From positions 62,001 to 126,000 of the forward strand of contig NZ_NQKX01000002.1 in NCBI RefSeq assembly GCF_002252635.1: a stretch of DNA of 64,000 bases. The letters run 5' to 3'. Below are positions 1 through 7,368 of the stretch, piece by piece. How positions within the stretch are numbered: position 1 is the stretch's first letter; every line of letters starts with the position of its first letter. The notes beneath the pieces were generated by a model, which was not told the DNA's origin, ran no database searches, and saw nothing but the letters and a program-made list of their open reading frames with translations. The translations under genes were made by a program, and so were the position numbers. The stretch is from Synechococcus sp. MW101C3. GTDB taxonomy: Bacteria; Cyanobacteriota; Cyanobacteriia; PCC-6307; Cyanobiaceae.

Positions 1-104
1 CTAGCTCTTCTCTTTCACTCTTATACATTTACAAGTAACTATATGTCTTGTCTGCTTCTCTAAGGCTCATTCAGGATCTCGGTCATTGCCCGGCTGGTAG
101 TCAT

Positions 105-290
105 TCAGTCCTCCTCAATTGCTTGACGTATTGCTCGCTGTGCCCTTATGTTGCTTTCAACCGATGAGACAGGACTGCGCCGCAGTCGCTCACTCTCACC
201 GGTCAGGCTCACAGCCTTGATGCTGAGAGCCAAAGTGTCTAATCCTTCCTCCAACAACAGCGCAACTTGCGCACCAACCCTATGCATCAT
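105..290 (-). CDS. possible small hypothetical protein (61 aa)
   Basis: The product is an Ala/Leu/Arg/Glu-rich 61-residue protein with protein-like composition and no recognised domain. Its ATG-ATG start overlaps the end of the gene upstream at 280-624, which is the usual sign of translational coupling. No function can be named. The surrounding DNA is accessory and less GC-rich than the core of the window, so this could be a transferred gene or a chance reading frame. Confidence 0.3.
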   Translation of the reverse strand: MMHRVGAQVALLLEEGLDTLALSIKAVSLTGESERLRRSPVSSVESNIRAQRAIRQAIEED

Positions 291-624
291 TGCTAGCGGT
301 ATTTGCTGCGGCTACAACATAGAAACGCTCCCCCAAGGTCGTACGGATCCCAGCCACTCCCGGTTGTGGTGCCGTCAACCGGTAGGTGCAAACGAGACGC
401 CTGACGGTATTCAATCCGTTCAGCGCAGGGCATGCGGCCCCGTAGAGATACTCGTTCGACCAAACGACGGAGGGGTTTAGCGGGAGGACGAGGGCAGCAG
501 ATGCCCGAGGACGGATCGAGCCGGTGCGCACCGTTGTGCGGGTCAACAGGCTTCCCGTGACTAAGTCTCTCCAGCGTTGCGCCAACACACAACAGGCGCC
601 CATACATGCGCAGGACAGTATCAA
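280..624 (-). CDS. possible hypothetical protein, C-terminal part protein-like
   Basis: The last 70 or so residues read like real protein (aromatic, Gly and Thr spacing, few rare residues), ending in a TAG that overlaps the start of the 105-290 frame by 11 bases. The first 30 residues are Cys-rich and implausible, so the true start is probably internal or the 5' end is lost. No domain is recognised. It may be a phage- or plasmid-derived remnant. Confidence 0.3.
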   Translation of the reverse strand: MILSCACMGACCVLAQRWRDLVTGSLLTRTTVRTGSIRPRASAALVLPLNPSVVWSNEYLYGAACPALNGLNTVRRLVCTYRLTAPQPGVAGIRTTLGERFYVVAAANTASNDA

Positions 625-917
625 TAGACGCTAAGTCTTCCTCCTGCGGGGCCTTGCGGCCCTGACGCGCTACGCCCTTCCTTTGCCCATTGGGGCCCGG
701 CGGTGCCGTCGCAGCGAGATCGAGCACGATCTCCTTCCCTCTTCCCATCTCTTCCAGATGGATCACCAGGGATGCGGTGCAAAACCGGCTTCCAGTCTCC
801 GGATGGGACTGAAAAGAAGGGCAAGAACACCCGACGAACACCATCCAAATCCCCAATCCACCTGCATGCCTTCCAGACCTCTTGGAGGTCACTGCGTAGC
901 AGGCAAGGCGCAGCGAG
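625..917. other. no supported gene
   Basis: Several frames are open here on both strands, but none shows a domain, a start signal or convincing composition. It is best read as degraded island DNA adjoining the insertion sequence. Confidence 0.4.
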
Positions 918-970
918 CGCCTGACGTGACCCCCTTTGCTGGTCCAGTTCCTCTGAGAGCTTGGGGGTAG

Positions 971-1780
971 TCAGGCCGCTCTCCACTGCTGGAGGACTTC
1001 CAGGGGCGTACGCCCCTGGAGCGCCGAATGCGGTCTGTAGGTGTTGTACTCGATTCGGTGCTGTTCCGCCAACAGCCTGGCTTCCGCCACCGTTGCGAAC
1101 AGCTCGATATTCAGGAACTCATCCCGGAAGCGGCCGTTGAACGACTCCACGAATGGATTCTCCCAGGGCGAACCTGGCTCGATGTAAGCCGTACACAAAC
1201 CGCTGCCTGTGCACCACTCCTGCAGGGCATGAGCAATGAACTCAGGCCCATTGTCCATTCGCAGATAGGTGGGTGCCGGAAACAGCCTGAGCAACTCCTC
1301 GATCGTGTCGATCACATCTACAGCCTTGCAGCGGCGGCCGACACGAATGGCCAGGCAGACCCGGCTGTATTCATCCAGCACGTTCAGGAACTTCAGCGTC
1401 CGTCCATCCATCGTCTGGTCAAACTGGAAGTCGATCGCCCAAACCTGGTGGGGGTATTCGGCCCGCAGGAGCTCTCTGGAGCCGCTGGCAGTGCGGGAAC
1501 GCTTGCGCCGGCGCGGCAGGGGCCGCTGGAGGCCCTCCTCCCGCCAGATCCGTTGCACCCGCTTGTGGTTGACACTCCAGCCCTCCAGCCGCAGCCGGCG
1601 GTAGACCAGACGCCGGCCCCAGCGCACATGGCGCCGGGCCAGCTCACGGATCCGCCGGCGGAGCTTCTGCTCCTCGATCGCCGCCACCGGCATGGGCCGG
1701 CGCTGGGTGTTGCGGTTCTGGCCGGCCAGCCGGCAGGCCCGTCTCTGGGAGACCCGGAATTGATCCTGCAGAACCATCAC
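971..1780 (-). CDS. IS3-family transposase OrfB (DDE integrase domain)
   Basis: OrfB carries the HTH_21 region (about residues 30-95) and the rve integrase core. The catalytic triad is visible: Asp in AIDFQFD near residue 115, Asp in RMDNGPEF near 175, and Glu in FVESFNGRF near 210. Length (269 aa) is normal for the family. The listed start is a GTG. The open frame continues upstream to overlap the end of orfA, so the active enzyme is probably made by -1 ribosomal frameshifting as an OrfAB fusion (known for the family, inferred here). Confidence 0.92.
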   Translation of the reverse strand: MMVLQDQFRVSQRRACRLAGQNRNTQRRPMPVAAIEEQKLRRRIRELARRHVRWGRRLVYRRLRLEGWSVNHKRVQRIWREEGLQRPLPRRRKRSRTASGSRELLRAEYPHQVWAIDFQFDQTMDGRTLKFLNVLDEYSRVCLAIRVGRRCKAVDVIDTIEELLRLFPAPTYLRMDNGPEFIAHALQEWCTGSGLCTAYIEPGSPWENPFVESFNGRFRDEFLNIELFATVAEARLLAEQHRIEYNTYRPHSALQGRTPLEVLQQWRAA

Positions 1781-1803
1781 TGCCCTGCGACGTCGTTCCG
1801 GGC

Positions 1804-2100
1804 TCAGAAGTTTCCCTCGGCCAGCTCCTTCAGCATCGCCTTGTCCAGCTCAGCGTCGGCCAGCAATCGCTTGAGACGAGTGTTCTCCTGCTCAAGCTCC
1901 TTGAGGCGCTTGGCTTCTGTGGCCTTCATGCCGCCGTAGAGCTGCTGCCAGCGGTGGTAGCTCGGGACCGACACCTCCAGGGCTCGACACACGTCGGCGA
2001 CGGTCTGACCCTGGTTGAGGAGCTGCTCAGCGGTGCGCAGCTTGCGGATGATCTGATCGGGCGTGTGGCGCTTGCGTTTCATGGGGCTTCTCCTGGCCAA
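1804..2100 (-). CDS. IS3-family transposase OrfA (HTH_Tnp_1)
   Basis: This 98-residue protein has the N-terminal helix-turn-helix (KRKRHTPDQIIRKL onward) and a C-terminal leucine-zipper region with heptad leucines (LKELEQENTRLKRLLADAEL), the standard OrfA layout for DNA end binding and multimerisation. Translation may begin at Met7. It ends at a TGA embedded in AACTTCTGAGC, from which the orfB frame continues in -1. It lies just inside the right inverted repeat, with no separate regulatory gene. Confidence 0.92.
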   Translation of the reverse strand: MARRSPMKRKRHTPDQIIRKLRTAEQLLNQGQTVADVCRALEVSVPSYHRWQQLYGGMKATEAKRLKELEQENTRLKRLLADAELDKAMLKELAEGNF

Positions 2101-2196
2101 GTCTGGCCGGTAGGGAAGCTCTCATAAGGGCTGGCTCAGTTTTCGGGGTCCACGTCACGCCCCCCTGTGTCCCTGCCAGGGGGCGTCTTGCTGTTT

Positions 2197-2221
2197 GGCG
2201 GTTCAAGTCCGCCTGGATTGG
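2197..2221 (+). other. tRNA T-arm-like fragment
   Basis: A perfect 5-bp stem GGCGG/CCGCC encloses the loop TTCAAGT, the shape and sequence of a tRNA T arm. It is followed by 7 bases plus a discriminator-like G. No D arm or anticodon arm is found upstream, where the IS end and a GC hairpin lie. It may mark an old tRNA-targeted attachment site, but a chance match is possible. Confidence 0.25.
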
Positions 2222-2224
2222 TTC

Positions 2225-2249
2225 GCCCCGCTACGTGCGGGGCTTTTTT
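2225..2249 (+). terminator. terminator-like hairpin in the leader of the 2275 gene
   Basis: The stem GCCCCGC/GCGGGGC with loop TACGT is followed by six T. It sits 25 bases before the ATG at 2275, so it either ends upstream transcription or acts as a leader attenuator. Confidence 0.7.
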
Positions 2250-2274
2250 GTGTCCCTCTGATGCTGTGACTTTC

Positions 2275-2688
2275 ATGACTGCTTCCAGCCTCTACCTGCC
2301 AGGTCCACCCCTGTGTCCCCCTGAGCCCGTCTTCCTCAGCAGAAGCGAACGGGATACGCGCCAGCTCTCCCTGGTCAGCTATCTGCTGCCCACCCACTGG
2401 GCCTGCTACTTCATCAACGCTGACCCCACCGGTCTTGAGGATGACCAGATCGCTGCTGCCGATGCCTGGTGGCAGGAGACCTTCTCCTCCCGATGCGCCA
2501 GCTGCGTCGATGCCGCTGAGGAGTACGGCTTTACGGCGTTCCACGACGCTGCTGGCTACTGCCTGGCCACTGACTGCACCATCTACCGCTTCCTCCTGAC
2601 GGCTCCAGTGCCGGCGGTGCCGGCTGTGGCTTCCCCCGTTGGGCCCCCGGCGACTGCTGAGGCTCCCCCGTTGGCTGCAAGGCCATGA
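2275..2688 (+). CDS. small hypothetical island protein
   Basis: The start at 2275 (MTASSLYLPG) is chosen because it lies just after the hairpin and T-run at 2225-2249. The frame extends further upstream but would cross that hairpin. The 137-residue product has a central conserved-looking block (SYLLPTHWACYFINADPTGLEDDQI) reminiscent of small phage/plasmid proteins that share a YLINGD-SGL-type motif. It ends in a low-complexity Pro/Ala tail. The stop overlaps the next start as ATGA, so it is the first gene of a small operon running towards 3660. The function is unknown. Confidence 0.6.
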   Translation: MTASSLYLPGPPLCPPEPVFLSRSERDTRQLSLVSYLLPTHWACYFINADPTGLEDDQIAAADAWWQETFSSRCASCVDAAEEYGFTAFHDAAGYCLATDCTIYRFLLTAPVPAVPAVASPVGPPATAEAPPLAARP

Positions 2689-2918
2689 GCGGTTATTGCA
2701 AGGTCCGCTTCCGCTGTGCCCGCAGCGGCAACGCCACCGCCGGTCTGGTCTTGCCAGCGGAGCGCGTCCGAGGCGCCTCCTACTCCAGCCTCTCGCGCTA
2801 CTTCCCGGCCGCTGCCTTTGCCCGCATTCGCTCTCCCTGGCTGGATGTCTCCCCGCCATTCGATGAGGCCGCTGAAGCCCTGCGGTTCTGTTTCCCCGAG
2901 AACGGACCAGGGCACTGA
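2685..2918 (+). CDS. small hypothetical island protein (77 aa)
   Basis: Its ATG overlaps the previous stop in an ATGA, indicating coupled translation. The product starts MSGYCKVRFRCARSG and ends in an acidic, aromatic segment (DEAAEALRFCFPENG). No domain is recognised. Position and overlap, rather than sequence family, are the main evidence that it is real. Confidence 0.5.
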   Translation: MSGYCKVRFRCARSGNATAGLVLPAERVRGASYSSLSRYFPAAAFARIRSPWLDVSPPFDEAAEALRFCFPENGPGH

Positions 2919-3012
2919 CGCGTGTGCACACCAGTGAGCGCTCTGGTCCCCACCTGCCGCTCCACCACTTCCAACTGGTGAACCCCCTGCCTCCCTCTCA
3001 ATTCCCTCCACC

Positions 3013-3033
3013 GCCTGCTGCGCAGGCTTTTTT
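3013..3033 (+). terminator. terminator-like hairpin abutting a start codon
   Basis: Stem GCCTGC/GCAGGC with a 3-base loop and six T (3028-3033). The ATG of the next gene is at 3035, one base after the T-run. A true terminator at this spot would need that gene to have its own signal, or the hairpin may control coupling. Confidence 0.6.
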
Positions 3034-3034
3034 C

Positions 3035-3358
3035 ATGCATTTCCACAGCCAGATCACCATCCGCCGCCCCGATGGTTCCCTCTTCCCTCCGATCGGCCTC
3101 CTCCATGAAGACGATGACGTCCTCACCGGAATCCTGTTCCTGCAGAGCATGGGCCGCCAGATGGCGTGGCATCGCAATGGCGAGCTCAGCGGCCTCCAGC
3201 TCCAGGTCACCCCTGCCCCTGAGCCTGAAAGCGCCCGAACCGTCAGCCGGGAAGCCGCCAGCTTGCCCCCACCGAGCGCCGCGGAGCTGGAACTGGAAGA
3301 AGCCTTCTCCTTCCTCGATTCCCCTGCCTGCTGCCCCAATGGAGCCCAGAGGCCATGA
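3035..3358 (+). CDS. small hypothetical island protein
   Basis: The start (MHFHSQITIRRPDGSLF) directly follows the hairpin at 3013-3033, and the in-frame extension upstream would read through that hairpin. The 107-residue product has a beta-rich first half resembling a small nucleic-acid or protein-binding fold and an acidic end (AAELELEEAFSFLDSP). Its stop overlaps the next ATG (ATGA at 3355). No family is recognised. Confidence 0.55.
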   Translation: MHFHSQITIRRPDGSLFPPIGLLHEDDDVLTGILFLQSMGRQMAWHRNGELSGLQLQVTPAPEPESARTVSREAASLPPPSAAELELEEAFSFLDSPACCPNGAQRP

Positions 3359-3660
3359 ATATCACCGTGCTGACTGGCACCGCCCCCCTGCCGGTACAGC
3401 TGACCTGCTTTGAGTGCGGCGCCATCCGCGCCGAGCTGCTCCTGCTGGTCCCCAGCGTCACCCCCCGCTGGCACGAAGAGTCCGCCGGTGGCTTCTCAGT
3501 GCTGATCGAGGTCTGGGGGAAGCAGGCACAGGAACTCAGCGACCACGCCACCCCCGGCATGCGGCTGGCCGCCTCCGGACGGCTATGCGGCAACCACTGC
3601 GGCCTGCGGCTGGTGGTCGATCGCTTCCGGCTGCTCAACACATCCCCCTCCTCCAGCTGA
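3355..3660 (+). CDS. small hypothetical protein, possibly OB-fold/SSB-like
   Basis: A 101-residue product starting MNITVLTGTAPLPVQL, with alternating beta-strand pattern and a GKQAQELSDHATPGMRLAASG segment. This resembles the strand order of a single-stranded-DNA-binding OB fold (a segment equivalent to WGKQAE-x-KGS-V-G in SSB). The match is by eye and weak. Start and stop are fixed by the ATGA overlap and by the hairpin downstream at 3705. In context it would be a replication or transfer accessory protein of the island. Confidence 0.5.
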   Translation: MNITVLTGTAPLPVQLTCFECGAIRAELLLLVPSVTPRWHEESAGGFSVLIEVWGKQAQELSDHATPGMRLAASGRLCGNHCGLRLVVDRFRLLNTSPSSS

Positions 3661-3704
3661 TCCGTTCAAACGGGCAGGCGGGTGTGAGCCCCGCCGCAGC
3701 AGTT

Positions 3705-3734
3705 GCCGGTCTCCCCCCCGAGGCCGGCTTTTTT
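3705..3734 (+). terminator. terminator-like hairpin in the leader of the DUF932 gene
   Basis: Eight-base-pair stem GCCGGTCT/AGGCCGGC with one T-G pair, an 8-base C-rich loop and six T. The DUF932 start lies 39 bases on. It separates the small-gene operon from the DUF932 gene. Confidence 0.65.
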
Positions 3735-3773
3735 GTCCTCTCTGGCGGCCTCTGTGCCGCAGCTGTGAACCTC

Positions 3774-4790
3774 ATGTCCCACGATTTCCACTCCGGTGTC
3801 TTCCTCAACAGCCAGCCCGCCTGGCACCGCCTGGGCCTGGTCCTTGACGGCACCCTGCCGGCGCGGGAAGCCTTCCGCCTCGGTGGCGCCGACTTCCATC
3901 TCGCCGGCCGCCCCGTCTACGACGCCGATATGCAGCCCATTGATGGCTACCAGGCAATTACAAGGACCGATACCGGCACCACCCTCTCGGTGATGAACGC
4001 CACCTATGAGGTGGTGCAAAACGAGCAGTTGATCCGGGTCGCCGAGGCCCTCCATAGCGATGCGGTCATGGATGCGGTCTGCGTCCTGGCCGGCGGCCGC
4101 AAGGTGACCTTTACGGCAAGGGTGCGCCAATCAGAAGGGGAGGTGCTCCCTGGTGATCCGGTGAATCAGTACCTGGTTGGCTGCACGAGCCATGACGGCA
4201 CGATCGCTTTCTCCGTGTTCTTCTCCCCCATCCGGGTGGTGTGCAAGAACACGCTCTCTCCTGCCCTGGGTCTTGCCTCAGCGCGTAGCCGGCGCCAGCA
4301 GGGCTGCCGCATCCGCCACACCCGCAATGCCAATGCCTTGATCAGCCGGCTCCCTGAGCTGATTGACCTGCAGCGGCAGCAATTCAGTGGAGGGCTGGCC
4401 GAACTGCGGGCGATGGCCGCCGCCCCCTGCACGGCTGCGCAGTTCCGCAGCTATGTCGAGACCCTGTTCGCCGATCAGCTGCGGGGCTCGATCAATGACC
4501 GCCGGGGCGATGCGGCGACCAGCCGGCCCAGGCGGCTGGAGGATCTCCCCGCCTGGGAGGGTCTGTCCGCCAAGTTCGACGGCCAGGCCATCGGCAGTGA
4601 CATCCCGGGGGTGCAGGGCTCGATGTGGGGCGCCTACCAGGCGGTGACCGAATACCTCTCCCACGACGCTGGCCGCTCGAGAGATCCGATCGAAGCCGCC
4701 CGCCAGCGGCTGGAGGGGCTGTGGTTCGGTAAAGCCGCCGCCACCCTCACCCAGGCGCATGAACTGGCGCTGGCGGCGACCCGCAGCTGA
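3774..4790 (+). CDS. DUF932 / TIGR03299 phage-plasmid-like protein
   Basis: The 338-residue product opens with the family pattern (PAWHRLG then a segment with VYDADMQPIDGYQAITRTDTG) and keeps the family core TYEVVQNEQ, KVTFTARV and VVCKNTL. This family is common on plasmids, phages and integrative elements, and its biochemical role is not established. The start at 3774 is chosen because it follows the leader hairpin; the frame stays open 120 codons upstream but that part overlaps the preceding gene. A strong inverted-repeat terminator follows at 4834-4871. Confidence 0.88.
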   Translation: MSHDFHSGVFLNSQPAWHRLGLVLDGTLPAREAFRLGGADFHLAGRPVYDADMQPIDGYQAITRTDTGTTLSVMNATYEVVQNEQLIRVAEALHSDAVMDAVCVLAGGRKVTFTARVRQSEGEVLPGDPVNQYLVGCTSHDGTIAFSVFFSPIRVVCKNTLSPALGLASARSRRQQGCRIRHTRNANALISRLPELIDLQRQQFSGGLAELRAMAAAPCTAAQFRSYVETLFADQLRGSINDRRGDAATSRPRRLEDLPAWEGLSAKFDGQAIGSDIPGVQGSMWGAYQAVTEYLSHDAGRSRDPIEAARQRLEGLWFGKAAATLTQAHELALAATRS

Positions 4791-4833
4791 GGGCCTGCGG
4801 CTGGCTACAGACGGGATCAGAAGAAAGCAGACG

Positions 4834-4871
4834 AAAAATGGGCAAGGTCTCTGACCTCCTTGCCCGTTTTG
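4834..4871 (+). terminator. intrinsic terminator after the DUF932 gene
   Basis: Perfect 8-bp stem GGGCAAGG/CCTTGCCC, loop of 10, followed by GTTTTG and preceded by an A-run (GAAAAAT), so it may work in both directions. Confidence 0.75.
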
Positions 4872-4879
4872 TCCACACC

Positions 4880-5159
4880 AGCGGGCTGCGATGACCACCG
4901 GTGCGGCTTGATGGTGCCATGGCTTCTTAGGGATTCGGTTGAGCTGGGAGGCGCCGGAGCTTCCCCCGATCCCGTAGATCCTGGCGATCTTGAACTGGTT
5001 AACAACCTTAGGTGTGGTGGTGGCGGCCTTTGCCCCGAGCACGTCAGCAGTGGAGCCCTGCGGGCTTACCGGGGCATCCGACCCTTGTGTGAGCTGAATC
5101 CCCCAGGATGAGTGCCTCCACAACAGAGAAAAGCCCCAATCATCCCATTCCATGAACAA
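4880..5159 (-). other. protein-like remnant, identity unknown
   Basis: One minus-strand frame reads as plausible protein over about 90 codons (including TPKVVNQFKIARIYGIGG and LNRIPKKPWHHQAAP). It then runs on through the terminator into the antisense of the DUF932 gene, so it lacks a believable end. It may be the head of a gene whose remainder was replaced by island DNA. No family is recognised. Confidence 0.25.
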
Positions 5160-5187
5160 TCATCACCCAGCGTTTCGAACAATTCCG

Positions 5188-5394
5188 ATGACTTCCTACG
5201 AACCCAACGTCTGGACAACGATCGCCACCTTCTGTCGGGAGCTAGCTCCTATCAGCGGGGCGTTACTTGACTCCATCGGTCAAACAGCAGCAGCAATCGA
5301 TCGCGCCGGATTCGAATCTCGCTCACTCAGAGCACCGGTAAATCGAAACCAACAGCCGGTGCTAACCAACGAGAACGAATCCGGTCACGGCTGA
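5188..5394 (+). CDS. possible small hypothetical protein
   Basis: The frame starting MTSYEPNVWTTIATF gives a 68-residue product whose first 45 residues look helical and protein-like. The last 20 overlap the decayed transposase on the other strand. There is no domain and no clear ribosome-binding site, so it is a weak call. Confidence 0.25.
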   Translation: MTSYEPNVWTTIATFCRELAPISGALLDSIGQTAAAIDRAGFESRSLRAPVNRNQQPVLTNENESGHG

Positions 5395-5971
5395 TCGGGA
5401 TCCCCTCCCTGGTCAGATATCCCACCATCCGGCGGCTGCGGCTGCAGGGGTCTTCCAGGTCATGGGCATGGATCCTGGCCATGATCCGTAGCGTCGATCG
5501 CGGCAGGCGCAACAGCGCACACTGAAGACTGACGCTGAGCTCTGATGCCAGTAATCGACCAGCTTGCGCAGTTCACGGGCATTAGAGCAACTCAGACATT
5601 TTTGAGCCACTCCAGCTCCATCTGCAGCCACGCGTAGCCGTCAGCCTTCTGCTAGGCAGTACTGATGGAACAGCTCGGCCTCTTTGGCCTGCCCCTCGTC
5701 CTTGCCATTGGGCTCCTTGCCTCTGGTGAAACGCTCGGTGGCTCCGTCGAGCAGCTGCCGCTTCCATTGGCTGCCCTGGATCGGGTGTACAGCGTGGTGG
5801 GCGGCGATCTCATGGATCGTCTTGCGGTCACTGATCGCCGCCATGGCGACCTTGGCCTTGACCTCGGGGCGGTAGGTACGGCGCTTGCTCAACACTGTGA
5901 GCCCCCTTTCAGGGGCGATGCCCCACCTCAGAGGTTAACGATGGGGGCTGTCCAGAAAAACCAGTCCACCT
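5330..5971 (-). pseudogene. decayed IS3-family transposase (second, unrelated copy)
   Basis: Read from 5895 downwards, the first frame is a good OrfA (KRRTYRPEVKAKVAMAAI, EIAAHHAVHPIQ, WKRQLLDGA) that breaks near 5650. OrfB-like pieces then continue in two other frames (ARELRKLVDYWH, then LEDPCSRSRRMVGYLTREG and IPISRDRIR) and stop near 5330, before the catalytic core. At least two frameshifts and loss of the 3' two-thirds make it non-functional. TGTCCAGAAAAACCAGTCCA at 5951-5970 is a likely old right end. It differs clearly from the intact IS at 922-2157. Confidence 0.8.
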
Positions 5972-6358
5972 CTCGGTGGGCAGTTGATCGACCATGGCCT
6001 CCAGCCCTACGTCCCGCGCTTTTTCCGTTTCTGGAGACCTGGAGTCTGGGGCGGCCAGGCCACCGAGCCAGCTGCCGCCGCGTTCTGGCCGGACCTGATC
6101 CAGGCTCTGGTGGGTCCAGGGGGCTTCCCCGCGAGCGTTCTTCGGCAGGCGCACCATCAAGGCCCGATCCCTGAGCCAGTGGGCCAGGGCGCCTTTGATG
6201 CAGCGCTTGAGATAGGCCGCTGCCGTGCTGTGGTCTTTGATGCGGCCACAGGCCCGCAACAGCTCCAGCTGGGCCACACCACGCGCCTCATCGGCTTCGA
6301 CCAAGTTGGCGTAGCGGCGGTGGTCCTTCGGGTGCACCTGGAGGGCATTGATGCACAA
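5972..6358 (-). pseudogene. truncated sigma-70-like factor
   Basis: The readable part resembles sigma-factor region 2 (a segment with NLVEADEARGVAQLELLRAC, then AAYLKRCIKGALAHWLRDRALMVRLPK and WTHQSLD), matching short divergent sigma-like proteins of picocyanobacteria. The 5' side runs into an (AG)n tract at 6371-6383, where the continuing frame shifts. The 3' side ends at the border of the decayed IS, so regions 3-4 are absent. The call rests on motif recognition by eye. Confidence 0.5.
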
Positions 6359-6831
6359 AGCGATCGCGTTGAGAGAGAGAGAGGGCCCATCGTGAGTTGG
6401 CGCAGGACGCGCCCCTCAACAGGCAGCACCGCGTAGGGACCATCGGAGGAAAACCAAGCCAGCAATACGACGCCCCCTCGACCCGCGTGCTGTGCCAGCA
6501 AGGCCCCGACAGGTGCTCCTGAACGACCACCGCCCCAGCCACCGCGCAACCAAGGCGCTGAACCCCACCGGGGAGTGACAAAGACCCGACCGCTGAACTC
6601 AGCCGGTACTTCCTTCTGTCCGCCTCAAAACACCTCCAGCAACACCCACCCGCGCCACGGCCGGGCAAAGCGAAACCCTGAGCAGGCGCTAGCGGGTGAA
6701 GCGAAGACCGCAGGCCCAGGGTCCCGACAGGTCCCATCGATAAGGCCCAGCAGAGCCCTCTGCCGCTCCTGCACTTCAGTTGCACCGAGCAAACACCAGG
6801 TTAGTGAGTTTGTGCATGGGGCTGAAAACCA
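6359..6831. other. gene-poor stretch with simple repeat and direct-repeat copy
   Basis: It holds the (GA)n tract at 6371-6383, probable remains of the sigma-like gene's 5' end, and the first copy of a 74-bp direct repeat (6652-6725). No frame is convincing as a gene. Confidence 0.4.
6652..6725 (+). repeat. 74-bp direct repeat, copy 1
   Basis: It aligns without gaps to 8708-8781 with 56 of 74 bases identical by hand count; the shared core is GAGCAGGCGC followed one base later by AGCGGGTG. The two copies bracket the glycosyltransferase/acyltransferase pair. Confidence 0.7.
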
Positions 6832-7368
6832 CTAAACCGACGCCTGCTGGATCGGCTGATCGCCAGGGTTGTTCTCGCCCTGCCGGTTCGACATCGCCAG
6901 CAGCAGCGGCAATAGCCGCAGCCTGTTGTAACGCTGCAACCACAGGCAGGGCAGGTTGAACAGCGTTGCGAAGCTCAGGTTGATCACCACGCCCACCGGT
7001 GGCAGCCACAGCGCCGTCACGATCCAGAACGGCCAGATGGCGAGGTGAACCAGTTCGGCCCGGCGTGTTTCCTCCACCAGGCGATGCAAGGTGCCGGCAT
7101 CGCGGCCCACCAGGCTGTTCTTCCGCACACCCCCCGGCAGGGCATCGCCGGCATCCGGCATCAGGGGTTTCCATCGCTTGATGCCGAGCCACCGCTCATA
7201 CGTCTTCCTGCTCTCGGGCCAGGGGCGCGGCCGCGTCAGCCAGCTGTCGTCCGCCAGCACCGCCTGCGGCAGGCGCCGGGCCAGGCCACCGATCACCACT
7301 GACCACACCAACCACCCCAGCACACAGGCCAGGGCCGCTATCGCGTCGAGACCTGCCTGCCTTTCCAT
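6832..7368 (-). CDS. CrtO-type glycosyl-carotenoid acyltransferase-like membrane protein
   Basis: The 178-residue product has the layout of glycosyl-4,4'-diaponeurosporenoate acyltransferase: an N-terminal membrane segment, a conserved KTYERWLGIKRWKPLMPDAG block near residues 45-65, an acidic RLVEETRRAELVH segment, and two more membrane segments. The start at 7368 (MERQAGLDAI) overlaps the end of the upstream glycosyltransferase by 31 bases; longer frames upstream are the shadow of that gene. With its partner it would glycosylate and then acylate a carotenoid or related membrane lipid. The exact substrate cannot be read from sequence. Confidence 0.75.
   Translation of the reverse strand: MERQAGLDAIAALACVLGWLVWSVVIGGLARRLPQAVLADDSWLTRPRPWPESRKTYERWLGIKRWKPLMPDAGDALPGGVRKNSLVGRDAGTLHRLVEETRRAELVHLAIWPFWIVTALWLPPVGVVINLSFATLFNLPCLWLQRYNRLRLLPLLLAMSNRQGENNPGDQPIQQASV

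Larger units (their letters stand above)
922..2157 (-). mobile_element. intact IS3-family (IS407-type) insertion sequence
   Basis: The element is 1,236 bp. Its ends form imperfect terminal inverted repeats that start TGACGTG followed by a C-rich block (left end at 922; right end read inward from 2157). It is flanked by a direct repeat CGCC at 918-921 and 2158-2161, the 4-bp duplication expected for the IS407 group. It carries orfA and orfB on the minus strand with orfB in the -1 frame. A perfect 20-bp palindrome at 1000-1019 lies inside the 3' end of orfB. Intact ends, duplication and genes suggest recent insertion. The right junction falls at the base of a C-rich/G-rich hairpin (2158-2185). 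Confidence 0.9.

Noticed and set aside
293-892. Long open frame of 199 codons on the minus strand
   Set aside because: Arg/Pro/Gly-heavy composition, no motif, and it overlaps two more protein-like frames.
1000-1019. Perfect 20-bp palindrome considered as an operator
   Set aside because: It lies within the 3' end of the transposase coding sequence inside the IS; no promoter is near.
1028-1939. 303-codon plus-strand frame across the transposase genes
   Set aside because: It is the antisense shadow of orfB and orfA, whose DDE and HTH motifs are clear on the minus strand.
4278-5159. Long minus-strand frame over the DUF932 gene
   Set aside because: Its C-terminal two-thirds is antisense to the well-supported DUF932 gene and crosses a terminator; only the first part is kept as a possible remnant.
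5020-5160. G/C-structured stretch considered as a riboswitch or structural RNA
   Set aside because: No consensus element (cobalamin, TPP, SRP, tmRNA or 6S) could be matched by eye.
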